From the NCBI GenBank assembly GCA_009731375.1, contig BJOX01000139.1, positions 237,953 through 293,393 on the forward strand: 55,441 bases of DNA, written 5' to 3'. Every line of letters starts with the position of its first letter. Position 1 is the stretch's first letter. The stretch comes from Paulinella micropora (Eukaryota > Cercozoa > Imbricatea > Euglyphida). The translations under genes were made by a program, and so were the position numbers. The notes below the pieces were generated by a model, which ran no database searches, was not told the origin of the DNA, and worked only from the letters and a program-made list of their open reading frames with translations. Below are positions 23,741 to 35,172 of this stretch, piece after piece.

Positions 23741-24038
23741 TAAGGTTTTCCTAAGTGCACTTATGGGGGGTGTTGTTTTTTGTTTTTATTTAAAAGTAAA
23801 AGTAAAGCGGAAAAAAAATTTGTTTGATTTTTATTTTTATTTAAAAGCGAGATTAAGAGCAAAAGAGATTTCTTTGTTTTGCCTTTTCGTATTCATCAAA
23901 ATTTCCGTTTTTTTATTTTGCTGTTTTGTTGCTTCGTATTGAAAGTTCGGGAGATGTGTTAGGAAGCCGAATTCTTTTTAGGGGGTGTGTTTTTAAGGCA
24001 CGAAAAAACATACCGCCTAAAAAGTATATTATACTACT
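23741..24038 (-). repeat. Right terminal inverted repeat of the PLV
   Basis: This is the reverse complement of 2709-3005 with one extra base near the inner end. The tip hairpin is at 23974-24024. The repeat ends ...TATACTACT, followed directly by CCAGCGGGCTGG, itself a palindrome, and host sequence. Confidence 0.95.
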
Positions 24039-25790
24039 TCCAGCGGGCTGGACCCTACAGCATAAGTTAGCATAGCCACTCTTCTGTGCGCTCCACCTTA
24101 GAACCATGATTCTGTTTTCTACAGCACAGTGTGACAAAAATCTAAAAATTACGGGGACCAAAAATCTTGGTTTCTCGTTTCTTTCTGAGGAAAATGTGTG
24201 TGTGTTTTTATGTGAGTGTGTTTGTCCGTGTTGCAACGACACTTGCTTTCGTAAGTAAGATCTAAGTAGACAAAAAAGCGGCCTTGAGGAAGAGTTTGAG
24301 ATTAAGGGTGACTGACAGTAAGACTCAGTCAGAATTTGCTGAGTAAGAATGTTTTTTTACATGAGAACTTGGTGGCCGGCTGGGTATGTAAACCACTTAC
24401 CTGAACAGAGGCCCGAGTAGCTTCGATTAACAGAATTTTTCAGACTCACAGAAAAAATGGCATCTGTTCCATGCAGTCCAGTCGACATCTGTTACATGGT
24501 CGACCCAGAACCCGGAGAAGACAGGCAAGAGGGTTGCTAACTCAGCCGGGCACCAAGTTCTCATGTAAAAAAAAAAACATCAATCAAAAACTTTCGCACA
24601 AAATTTATCGATTCAACGGCAACCTGTGAAAGAGTTCTCGGAAATTCATCCATCCATATCTTGAACAGTATTTCATCTTTATCAACGTGGATTTTTAAAG
24701 TTCCCAGAAGTACCTTATGAGGTAGAATTTTTTTAATAAAAAACAAAATATTTTATAATGGTGTGTGTTAACTTAAATGTAGATAATTATAGAAATAGCA
24801 GTACAATGACGCGACCAAAGTTATGGGGGAATTCGAAGGTAGAGATAGCTAAAAATCTGCTGTGAGATTATGAGAAGTTTGTTGCCTCTTAGTGCTAGTG
24901 TTTATGAGATCTTTTACATTCCAGCGTTGGTGTGATGAGCGCACGTGAAAGCCTGGTTTTCTTTGAACTGTTTTTTACAACTAGTACAACACACTTTTTT
25001 GGGTACAGGATGGGATAATTGACGCAGCCCGGTGCACCCAACACCCGCAAAATAATGTAATTTTTTCTAACTATTTTTTGAAGCGTGACCTCGTGAACCC
25101 GGTTGCTCCCTTATAGCCTTAAGTGTGTCAGGATATTTGTGGTAAAACAGGTGGGTACCAGGTCTAACTAATTTTTCACGAATATAATGTGTTGTTTAAA
25201 ATTTGCAGATTGATTTTTTCAAACCACATTTTGACTGTTTCGATTTTCTTTGATGAAGTTTAAAGTACAATTTGGCGGAATTTGCGTTATGATGAGAACT
25301 GTAACTCTAGTAACTAGAGTAACTAGTGTAACGTATTTCTAGTATTTTATCTAGTTTATTTTCATTAAAAAGTTCTATCTTATAAAAAAGTTGAAAATTT
25401 TTATACACATAACTTTTTAATATTTTTAATTTTTATAAGTTAAACACATAACTTTTTTATATCTTGAATTTTGTTTTATACTTTAAATTTTTTTAATATT
25501 ATACTTTTAACTTTTTTGACACGTTGAAATTTTTACATATATTAATACATATTCAAGATTTTTACTCCTGTATTAACAGCAATAGATAATATGAATTTAC
25601 TTTATTTCACTTACATCCTTCTTTTTTAGCTACGAAAAGCAAGTATTCTTAATTATTAAAAATCATTAATGGAAAAAATAATTCACACATTAAAATGACA
25701 CCGCAGCAGAGTTCTAGTAAGTAAACTACTGTCATATCAAATCAATAAAATTATTACAACAATCACTGGCTCGGGATAATATGAAGTGTA
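24039..25790. other. Right host flank, no gene supported
   Basis: AT-rich sequence with stop codons in all frames. It holds a fold-back element (24349-24580) and otherwise unique intergenic DNA. No exon signals were convincing. Confidence 0.5.
24349..24580. mobile_element. Fold-back / MITE-like element
   Basis: Inverted arms: ATGTTTTTTTACATGAGAAC with TTGGTGGCCGGCTG at the left, matched at 24541-24580 on the other strand with 2-3 differences and a longer A run. It is 232 bp long with no coding capacity. It lies 310 bp from the viral right end. Confidence 0.65.
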
Positions 25791-25849
25791 TATGTATTAC
25801 CAAGCCACAAAAGATAAATTAGTAGCATGTGCAAGAGAATATTTAAAAG

Positions 25850-27569
25850 AAAAAAGAAAAGAAAGAATAATCAAGAACTTGAGAAGGCAGGAAGAAGAAA
25901 AAAAAGAAGAAAAGAAGAAGAAAAAGAAGAAGAAAAAGAAGAAGAAAAAGAAGAAAAAGAAGAAGAAGAAAAAAAGAAGAAAAGAAGAAGAAAAAGAAGA
26001 AGAAAAAGAAGAAGAAAAAGAAGAAAAAGAAGAAGAAGAAAAAGCAGAAGAAGAAGAAGAAGAAGAAGAAGAAGAAGAAGAAGAAGAAGAAGAAAAAGAA
26101 GAAGAAAAAGAAGGAGAAAAAGCAGAAAAAGAAGAAGAGGAAAAAGAAGAAGAAGAAAAAGAAGAAGAAAAAGAAGAAAAAGAAGAAAAAGAAAAAAAGA
26201 AAAAGAAGAAGAAGAAGAAAAAGAAGAAGAAAAAGAAAAAGAAGAAAAAGAAAAAGAAGAAAAAGAAAAAAAGAAGAAAAAGAAGAAAAAAGAAGAAAAA
26301 AGAAGAAAAAAGAAGAAAAAGAAGAAAAAGAAAAAAAAGAAAAAAAAGAAGAAAAAAAGAATGAGAAGAAGAAGAAGAAGAAGAAGGAGAAGAAGAAGAA
26401 GAAGGAGAAGAAGAAGAGAAGAACAAGAAAAAAAAGAGGAAAAAGAAGAAAAAGAAAACGAAGAAAAAGAAAAAGAAAAAGAAGAAGAAAAAGAAGAAGA
26501 AGAAGAAGAAGAAGAAGAAGAAAAAGAAGAAGAAGAAAAAGAAGAAGAAGAAGAAGAAGAAGAAGAAGAAGAAGAAGAAGAAGAAGAAAAAGAAGAAGAA
26601 GAAGAAAAAGAAAAAGAAAAAGAAGAAGAAGAAGAAGAAGAAGAAGAAGAAGAAGAAGAAGAAAAAGAAGAAAAAGAAGAAAAAGAAGAAAAAGAAGAAA
26701 AAGAAGAAGAAAAAGAAGAAGAAAAAGAAGAAGAAAAAGAAAAAGAAGAAGAAAAAGAGAAAAAGAAAAAGAAGAAAAAGAAAAAGAAGAAAAAGAAAAA
26801 GAAGAAAAAGAAAAAGAAGAAAAAGAAGAAGAAGAAGAAGAAGAAGAAGAAGAAGCAGAAAAAGAAGAAAAAGAAGAAGAAAAAGAAGAAGAAAAAGAAG
26901 AAGAAGAAGAAGAAGCAGAAGAAGCAGAAAAAGAAGAAGAAAAAGAAGAAAAAAAAGAAGAAAAAGAAGAAGAAAAAGAAGAAGAAAAAGAAGAAGAAAA
27001 AGAAGAAGAAAAAGAAGAAAAAAAAGTAGAAAAAGAAAAAGAAGAAGAAAAAGAAGAAGAAGAAGAAGAAGAAGAAGAAGAAGAAGAAGAAGGAGAAGGA
27101 GAGAGGGAGAGCCAAAGAGAGAGAGAGAGAGAGAGAGAAAGAAAAGACGAACTGACAAAGAAAAGAAAGGAAGGATTATCAAGTGTAAGGGCAATGGAAA
27201 AAGAAAAGAAAAGAGAGGGAGAGAGAGAAAAGAAACGAAAAAGAAAAGAAAAGAGAGGGAGAAAGAAAAGAAACGAAAAAGAAAAGACAGGCAGAGAAAA
27301 ATAAAAAAAAGTAAAAAAGAAAGAAAAGAACAAAGAAAAGAAAAGAAGAGAAAGGAAAGATTACCAAGTGTAAGGACAAGAGAAAAGAAAAGACAAGAAA
27401 GAGACAAAAGAAAAAAGGCAGAAAGAAAAGAGAAAAAAGAAAGGAAAGAAAAGAAAGGAGAGAAGAGAAAAGAAGAAAGAAAGAAAAGAGAGAAGGATTA
27501 CCAAGTGTAAGGGCAAGAGAAAGAGAAAAAGAAAAGAAAAAGAAAAGAAAAAAAGGAGGATAGAAGAGA

Positions 27570-27600
<31 letters not shown>

Positions 27601-27740
27601 TCGAAAGAAAGAAAGAAAAGAAATAGAAGAAATAGAAGAAATAGAACAAAAGAAAGAAAATAAAAAAGAAAAGAAAGAAAATAAAAAAAGAAAAGAGAGA
27701 AAAGAGAGGAAGGAAGAGAGAAAAGAAAGAAAGAAAGGAA
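25850..27740. repeat. 1.9-kb polypurine tract, GAA-rich
   Basis: The plus strand is almost exclusively A and G. GAA/AAG triplet runs fill 25893-27110, and then GA, GAAA and AGAA motifs continue to 27740. Short interruptions near 27170, 27360 and 27490 repeat a GGATTATCAAGTGTAAGGGC-like segment. The Lys/Glu/Arg or Phe/Leu/Ser frames are artefacts of the repeat. Confidence 0.9.
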
Positions 27741-29220
27741 TGGGTACTGTAAAAATGCAAAAACAACATTACAATTGCTTACCTGCAGGACAAGGTGATC
27801 CATTTGAGCACCTACTCAAACAAACATCATACACAGGAAATACGAGTACCTCGCTCCAGGCCGAGGGGCACCCTATAGCTAGGCACCTAGACAAAGAACA
27901 ATCAAGCGAAAAACGAGTACCTTTTGCGGAGAAGAGCTTGGGACACGTCGAGAAGCGGCTGACACCTACATTTCAAAAACAACCTTAAAATTACTTACCT
28001 GCAGGACGAGGTGATCCATTACCTCTGCCGCGCGCCCCACGACCGAAGGTCTCGTACAAAAAAGATAGAAAAAAACCATGCGTGAGCATACAAAACATCA
28101 CAGAAGTGAAGGCATGACAGGCGGTTTGCAGGCAGCGTTTACCCTGATCGCTGAAGCGCCACAACTTGTCATAAGGTGGCAGTTTGGGTGCTCACCGAGG
28201 GAGTGTTGTTGGCCAGTTCACCCAAAAAAGGAAGCACGCAGCTGTCTGGCTAAAACTTCGATGCTCCTAGGGATCGTCGTGGCGCGACTTGGCGAACATT
28301 CCACGTCACCAGGGGTAGGCCAGGCAGTGTGGGTACACTTGTAGAGCACGATGAGCAGCAAAGAGGATGATCTTGCTGGGTGATAAGGGGGTGACCCTAA
28401 CACAAACAAAACCAGACAAATACTGTGTTGGCTGACTGCATAGAGTGTAGGAGAACAGAGAGACGACACAAAAATGCAAAGACAGGTGAACGATCTGTCT
28501 CACATATGTGTTTTTTGCTGACCTCTGATCTCCCACGTTCGTTGAGTAGTACCTTCCTTGTAGGAGGTGCTTTCAAATCGATCTGTCGACAGAGCACACA
28601 AAACTCGTGTGTGTAGTTTCCACTTGAAAGGAAAATTCAAATTGTGAGTTTGGATACAACCCCAAGGGATAATTACACAACGAACTCTTATTAAAAGTCT
28701 CTATGGCTGCATAAAGCCCTAACTCCTGAGAGTAGGTGAAATATCAGTAAATAGCTAAGAGGTCACTTCGTTTATTTACGTAGATTTCTACTTGTTTGCA
28801 GACTTGGTTTGCAAAGTACGATCTTGGTTGAACGTAGATTGTGAGTTGGTGTTGGACGACACTTGAAGATGAATGTGTAACACAATTGAAGGAGAGATTC
28901 AAGTCCAAGTTATTGGTTCAAGTGGAAGTCCGAGAGTTTCATTTGGGAAATCTCTCTAAGTCATTGATGTAAAAACCTAGATTGTGCGGCAAAAATGATT
29001 TTTCGGTTCTCTTGACTGTGTTCCCTAAAATTTATCGTAAATTGTGGTTTTCGGGAAATCGTGGAAAAAAGGCAATGGAGAAGGGAAAAAATGGTAATTG
29101 CTATAAAAACTTTGATTAAATCGTTTGAAGTCAGGTCAAAAACAGTAAATGTCAACGGTAGTGGTTTTGGCCGGTCGTTAAAGTGCTCAGTCTGATAAGT
29201 AGTTTGTCAAGTGAGCATAT
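27741..29220. other. Host intergenic or intronic sequence with possible minus-strand mini-exons
   Basis: On the minus strand GATCACCTTGTCCTGCAG|GTAAGC (near 27788) and GATCACCTCGTCCTGCAG|GTAAGT (near 28006) form a duplicated exon end with good donors. ...CCGCAAAAG|GTACTCG (near 27920) is another. The rest (28030-29220) shows no supported gene. Confidence 0.35.
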
Positions 29221-29913
29221 TGTATTAAGACCGGATGTCTTACCCTTACGAGCTCAATAATAAAAGGAATTTAATAATAACGTTGAACACAACTGGTTCA
29301 GAACTAACCTCCACTTCTAAAGTAGAAAGGGAAGTCAAGTCTGAACCCAAACAACAAGTCAGAGGGAAAAACCGTTAAAAACGGAGTGTCCCTTTGCAGG
29401 GTCAACTGACACGTTTCGTTACGTCCGTAACCTGCACAAATGCCAAAACATACCCCAAACAACAACCCATAAGTGCAATTTCCCTTAATTAGCCATAAAT
29501 TCCCAGTCACGGGAAAAAGGCTCAATTTCACGGAATTTCCGTGACCTTTTCCCAAAATTTCAAACGGTTACTACATGTGTTGTAGAAGGATCGGGTCAAC
29601 GCTATTAATGTGGGAGGTTAATCAATGTGGATGCTACACAATAGTGTAATCTGCATCCCAAAAACCTTCTCCACGCCGGTAAACGGTCAAGTGTAAAATC
29701 TAGGTTTTAAGGTCCTATGGGATCCAAGCTTCCTAGCTTTTCTCCCATATTCCTTATCCTCATACAACATTAAAACAGGATAAATTAATCAGAACCGGAA
29801 ATGTAATAAGAATTCATCTTAAAATACATTTAATAACAAGGAATTACTTCCACGAGTAAATTCCCGTAAATCCCAATAGCGTAAAAACGATGAAGTATAC
29901 CGTGGGTGTTACA
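29221..29913 (-). repeat. LTR (3' LTR in element orientation)
   Basis: 693 bp from TGTATTAAGACCGG to CGTGGGTGTTACA. It matches 35905-36535 apart from small indels, including about 58 bp (near 29338-29396) missing from the other copy. Confidence 0.9.
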
Positions 29914-29914
29914 T

Positions 29915-29935
29915 AGCGCCCCTTCCCCCTCCTTT
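29915..29935 (-). promoter_or_regulatory. Polypurine tract for plus-strand priming
   Basis: On the minus strand the bases just before the 3' LTR read AAAGGAGGGGGAAGGGGCG, a purine run in the expected position. Confidence 0.7.
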
Positions 29936-30502
29936 GAGATCGCTCGGATCTCAACTTCTGGAGTAATACCAACGGAGACTACAACTCGTATAATCTCGTC
30001 AGTACCGGCTTTTTTGGGGAATCCCAGCCGACTGTCCACCACCCCAAGAGCCTCCCCAGCTCGACCCTTGATCAAATCTTACCAAGAGCCATCCAACGGA
30101 TTATTGGCTTGTGCTTCATGTGGGCTAAGTACCAAAACTTAATGTTGCCCGAAGATCGTGAATCTGACACTCGACCAGTCCATGTCTTCAACCCTACGCC
30201 CGCGATGTTCCCGAAGTCACAGTCCCATAGTCTGGCCGACCACCAACCAGACCCTGTTCAACCCGTCAAATGTGAATGGTGCCTTGGCCCGAAGTCCGAA
30301 TTGACCGAACCTCAAAGTCCAAACCTTAAAACGACGATGGCCTTCTCGCCAAGTTCCCTCCGCGTACTGTGTCAGTAAAGCTTTAACGTTGAGTAGGACT
30401 CTCAGTACTCTATTTCCCACACACTATGGTCAATGTGCGCCCAACATTGCCCCGACCCGAATTCCGTTCCTTCTACCAAATCCGTATCCCGGATGCTCCC
30501 CC

Positions 30503-31700
30503 TCACTTCAGGCTTGGGTGCTTCTTCCCCCGCACTGATTCAGTTGCGTGTGCACCCCCGATTAGCCTCAAGTCCACCCCGCTCTGCTTGAGCATGTCCC
30601 AAACCTTCTGCGGGATGTGCCCGTCGTGTAACTCGAAGGGGCAATCCAACACTCCCCTCGGCCACGCCGATATGGTCCATGCCTCATGATCCTTGTCACC
30701 CTTCCGTGTGGCTGGATCTATTTTGGCACCCCATACTTCCCTATTCGCAGCATCCCACCATACCGGGACATACTCGCGGTACATCCAGTCCTGCTCCGTA
30801 TCCTTATCCCAAGACCGGTCAAACAGCAGCATACGCGGAAGGTTCTAAGCGCACTCTCAGACGATCGAGTCTTCCTCGAGTCCTTAGCAAGTCCCACCAC
30901 CTTCATCACAAAGAGAACATCCTTGTCTCCTTTTGCAACGAATCTAGATGGGGGCCTGACCAGATAGAACTGATCCAAAACCCACGTCATCCCCAGTGTC
31001 TCATTACCCTCCTTCCACAACTTGTGCTTGACATCCACCTGCGAGGGTTCAACCAGCCCCTCCGGCTCCGCCTGCACGCCCGTCTTCCTACGCTTACTCG
31101 GCCTAGTCCCCGGTTCCGAGTAGATCAGATCATTATCCGCCGCCCTCTTCGCCGCCTCTGTGGGTGGCTTGCGACTCGCATCTGACCCCTTTTCCCCGAC
31201 CTCAGGCCCTTTGGAGCTTATCAGGCCGACGCCCTCTTCGGGGGCCCGTGCCTTCTTCCCCTCCTGGCCCTTCCGGTCCCCGGGCTTCCCACCATCGGGT
31301 TCTATATCCGTTCCCAACTTAGGAGGGTCCTGAAACTCTCCCTTTTCCCTGACGAGCGCTTCTTGGAGCGTCTCGTTCTCCATTAAGAACGGATCGTACT
31401 TGATGAGGCGCCGAACATTAACAATCTTGTTCTCCCCCCTGCCTCTAATCCAATAGTTAAACGGCCCCGTCTGTTGCACCACCTGATAAGGCCCCTTCCA
31501 GTGCACAAACATCTTAGACGATATGCCCTTCGGAACCTGTGGGTAGTATAACATGACGATGTCTCCTGGCTTATACGTTACCATAGACAAGTCCTGTTCC
31601 AAGGGTTCTTTGCTCAGCTGGCGAGTCTGTTCCGCCAACCTCGCTTGCCTAACCGCTTGCATGGCCATGGACACACGCATACGGACCCCCAGAGCTCATC
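30503..31700 (-). pseudogene. Pol C-terminus: GPY module and tail
   Basis: On the minus strand the frame contains YKPGDIVMLYYP then FVHWKGPYQVVQQTGPFNYWI (31400-31600 region), the GPY/F module that follows Ty3/gypsy integrases. A long charged linker follows, then a frameshift near 30800 leads into a conserved-looking tail. It is disrupted. Confidence 0.7.
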
Positions 31701-32570
31701 CTCGTCCATTGCAAGACCAGGCCCATCCTGATATACCAAGTGTTGGGGCATCACCGGTTCCTGCCCGTACAGTGGTCCACCTGATACGGGGACCTCCATT
31801 CCGCCCCCGCTCCCAGAGCCTTCGATGGCATCGCGTTCATAGCGAAAACAAAGCTCGGGACCACCTCTCTCCACAAGAGCTGACTCTTTGCAGTAGGTCC
31901 TTAGAGCCGACTTAAGCGGTCTATGCACCCGCTCAATCTTGCCATTAGCCCTCGGATTGTACGGTGTAACGTACTGCCAGTGAACCCCGTAAAACTTCGC
32001 GAGCCTTTCCATCAGCTCGTTATCAAAGGCTGGCCCCTTATCTGAGCAGATCGTCTTGGGGACCCCTACCACACATAGGATTCGATCGATCAGCTCCCTG
32101 GCTGTCGTCTCCGCCGTTGTGTCAGGCACCGGTATCGCCCAGACGTAATTGCTCGCCCTATCAATGACCGTCATCAAGAATTCATCCTTCGCCGGCCCCA
32201 CCGGCGGCAACGGCCCCACGTGGTCCACATGCAGGAACTCAAAGAGCTTTCCAGCAATGTAAATTTCCCCACCGGGATTCTCCCTTCCACTGGGTGTTTT
32301 TTGTTCAACTGACAGGTCGTGCAGCCCTTGACCCTCTCCTTGATGAACTTATCTATTCCTTCCCACCAGAACCTCCTCCTGATAATCCACTGCGTCCTCT
32401 GCACCCCCGGGTGATTAACCAACGGGACTACGTGCGACGCTACGTATATCATCTGTCTCAGTTTGGCTGGGACCCATAAGACCCACTTCTCCGGGTTCTT
32501 GGCCGTCTCCGCCGTCTTGCCCATATACCACAGGAGACCATCCCGCCATGCCAGAGTCTTGAGCTGTGAC
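31700..32570 (-). pseudogene. Pol integrase domain
   Basis: A zinc-binding segment H...HPG....CTTCQ (about 32305-32430) is followed by the rve core: HVDHVGPL (D), ICSDKGPAFDN (D) and NPRANGKIERVHR (E). The catalytic acids are intact, but the frame shifts near 32240 and again near 31850. Confidence 0.85.
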
Positions 32571-32935
32571 CGGATCTTCTCCGTCAGCAACAGCTCGTCC
32601 TTTGCTAGAAAGCACCGGATCAAGTCCTTGTACTGTTCATCGGCCCTCTGGCACTGTCTCCATGCCTCTACCGATGCGATACGCACTGTACCGTCCTCTA
32701 CGTGGATTCCCACTTGAGGCCTGGAATCCGGCCCCGACCCCTCCGAAGTCCCCACCGGCTCTATTGAGGTCACCTCCGGCTCTGGAGCCGCTTCCACGCC
32801 CGCCGGGTCTTCCACGTAGGTTCGGACGGCCGGTGCCGCGTGCGCTTGGCAACAGTAGCACTCATGCTCCGCCTTATCCTAATCCTGCATCGCGGCCTTG
32901 TCGGCCTCGTATCTCTTAAGGCGTTGCATGGCCTC

Positions 32936-33857
32936 CTACGCAAAGTGTTCGTCACAGCACTCCGCTCGGCCTACCTCCCGTTCCAACTGAGCCGTCATGA
33001 CTCTCCTATATTTCGCCCTCTTAGCTTCCACCAGCTTAGGCTCCCTCCGGCTAGACCCCGGGTGAGCCTTATTAGCATAGAAGATCATATTCGCTGGTAA
33101 GACATCCTTCATGTCTTTCCTCAAAGCCAAGTCCTCAAACTCATCCATCTGCTGCATAGCAGCTAGACACGCGGATGGCGTGGAGTAATTGACCCTAGAC
33201 AACGAGTCGGCGACAAAATTCTTCTTGCCGGGCAGATATTTGACGGTGAAGTCATAGCACGATAGCAAAGCCTGCCATCTGGCCAACCGGCCCGTGCAAT
33301 CATTCATCATTAAGCATAGAAGGTTCTGATGATCCGTCCTTACAACGATATCCCGTGACCCCCACAAGTACTCCTAGAGCCTTATAAAGAAACCAGACCA
33401 CCGCCAAGGCCTCCCCCTGCCTCGTACAGTAGTTCTGTTCGGCCTTATTGAGCTTCCGGCTCAAATCCATAATCGGGCTCAGGACCCCGTGACTATTGTA
33501 TTGCTGTAGGACCGCCCCGACCGCGTACTTAGACGCATCGGTGTCCAGCACATACTGTTTATCCACATCCGGCATCATCAAGATGCAATCCTTGTTAAAC
33601 TTGGGATCACGAGTCAACATTTCCTTAATGAACTCAAACGTCTCCTCCTGTTTAGGCGTCCATTCCCGTATATCGCCTTTCAAGTACAGCTGCCTCAACG
33701 GCTTAACCGTATCAGACAAATTCGGAAAGAACTGATTGTAATATTGCGCAAGCGCAATGAAGGAGAACAACTCCGACCGCGTCTGAGGCCGCTTAATGCC
33801 TTCCACAGCATCCCTCTTCTTAGCCGCAATCGCTACCGTCCCGTTCGAGATATCATA
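32936..33857 (-). pseudogene. Pol RNase H domain
   Basis: YVLDTDASKYAVGAVLQQ, then LSRKLNKAEQNYCTRQGEALAVVW, then VRTDHQNLLCLM and KYLPGKKNFVADSLSR. These are the standard Ty3/gypsy RNase H blocks. A frameshift lies near 33370. Confidence 0.85.
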
Positions 33858-34630
33858 TCATAAATATGTAACCTGTCGGGTGGCAAACTGGCACTTGTCC
33901 AAGTTCACCTTGAGACCAAACTCTCTCACCCGTCGGAAAACATCCTGGATGTGGACCAAATGTTCCTCTATGGTATTGGAGTAGATAATAATATCATCTA
34001 TGTAACAGAAAGCGTAATCCTCCGCCTTCTGCCCATATTTCTCCATAAACCCACCTGCCCTTCCATCCTCAAACTGGCGTCCGAGCATTTTCTGCATTGC
34101 TGCTTGAAATATGCCCGGTGAGTTCCTCAGACCCATTGGCAATACCTTCCATTGGTATAGCGTCATCCCCACCACAAACGCTGTAAGCCACCTGCTCTTC
34201 CTACTGAGCGGGATCTGCCAGAACCCATTTTTGAGGTCCCACACCGAGTAAAATTTCGCGTGTTTCAACTTGCGCATACAGTCATCGATTTTAGGCAGCG
34301 GATACCGCTCACCCTCGATGATCTTGTTCGCCCTATAGTAATTCACACAAAACCTCAGTGCCCCATCCGGTTTCGGAACCATGCGTACATGTGACGAAAT
34401 CGGGGAGTCCGAAAACTCCGTGAATTCATCCGCCTGTAGCTCCTCCGCCTTTTCCTGGGCAATGCTCTCCTCCCTACGGCCCAGGATAGACCTCCTACAG
34501 GCATGCGTGATATTCATCCCAGGAATCTTCCTGAGATGAGCCTCAAAATGCTTGACCGTTCCCGGCCTAGGCGGATCAAAGATCTCCTTTTCCTTTGCCA
34601 TCACGTTCTGAAGGCTCTTAAGATGCTCTT
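33858..34630 (-). pseudogene. Pol reverse transcriptase domain
   Basis: MVPKPDGALRFCVNYY, LPKIDDCMRKLKHAKFYSVWDLKNGFWQIP, LPMGLRNSPGIFQ and YIDDIIIYS are RT blocks with the catalytic YIDD. An in-frame TGA at 33858-33860, after QVTYL, interrupts a frame that continues on the other side. Confidence 0.9.
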
Positions 34631-34636
34631 CACTCC

Positions 34637-35172
34637 CAATGCATATCCAATGCATATCCAATGCATATCCACTGCAATCCAATGCATATCCAATGCATAT
34701 CCAATGCATATCCAATGCATATCCAATGCATATCCAATGCAATCCAATGCAATCCAATTCAATCCAATGCATATCCAATGCATATCCAATGCAATCCAAT
34801 GCAATCCAATGCAATCCAATGCAATCCAATTCAATCCAATGCATATCCAATGCAATCCAATGCAATCCAATGCATATCCAATGCAATCCAATTCAATCCA
34901 ATGCATATCCAATGCAATCCAATGCAATCCAATGCATATCCAATGATATCCAATGCATATCCAATGCATATCCAATGCATATCCAATGCAATCCAATGCA
35001 TATCCAATGCATATCCAATGCATTCCAATGCATATCCAATGCATATCCAATGCATATCCAATGCATATCCAATGCAATCCAATGCATATCCAATGCAATC
35101 CAATGCATATCCAATGCAATCCAATGCATATCCAATGCAATCCAATGAAATCCAATTCATATCCAATGCAAT
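34637..35172. repeat. Minisatellite of TGCATATCCAA / TGCAATCCAA units
   Basis: About 50 units of 10-11 bp inside the LTR element, directly upstream of the RT coding region. Units alternate between two variants (TGCATATCCAA and TGCAATCCAA). They encode HWICIGYALD-type repeats in all frames and are not a gene. Confidence 0.9.

Larger units (their letters stand above)
2709..24038. mobile_element. Integrated Polinton-like virus (PLV / virophage-related), 21.3 kb
   Basis: The element has long TIRs and carries every hallmark of the PLV/Maverick-Polinton lineage: family-B DNA polymerase of the protein-primed type, rve integrase, double-jelly-roll major capsid candidate, penton-like minor capsid protein, Ulp1/adenain-like protease and A32-like packaging ATPase. 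Genes form three co-directional blocks (+ 3036-8016, - 8145-20438, + 20511-23718). It is AT-rich and densely coding, in sharp contrast to the microsatellite-laden host. Apart from the single putative intron at 23293-23350 I see no frameshift or nonsense mutation, so it looks recent and possibly functional. Distinguishing PLV from Polinton or virophage sensu stricto would need a capsid or polymerase tree. Confidence 0.9.

Noticed and set aside
25786-27407. Lys/Glu-rich and Phe/Leu/Ser-rich open frames of up to 536 aa
   Set aside because: They are products of the polypurine repeat, open in several frames at once.
34637-35172. Regular repeats considered as a CRISPR array
   Set aside because: Units are 10-11 bp without spacers, in a eukaryotic retrotransposon; it is a minisatellite.
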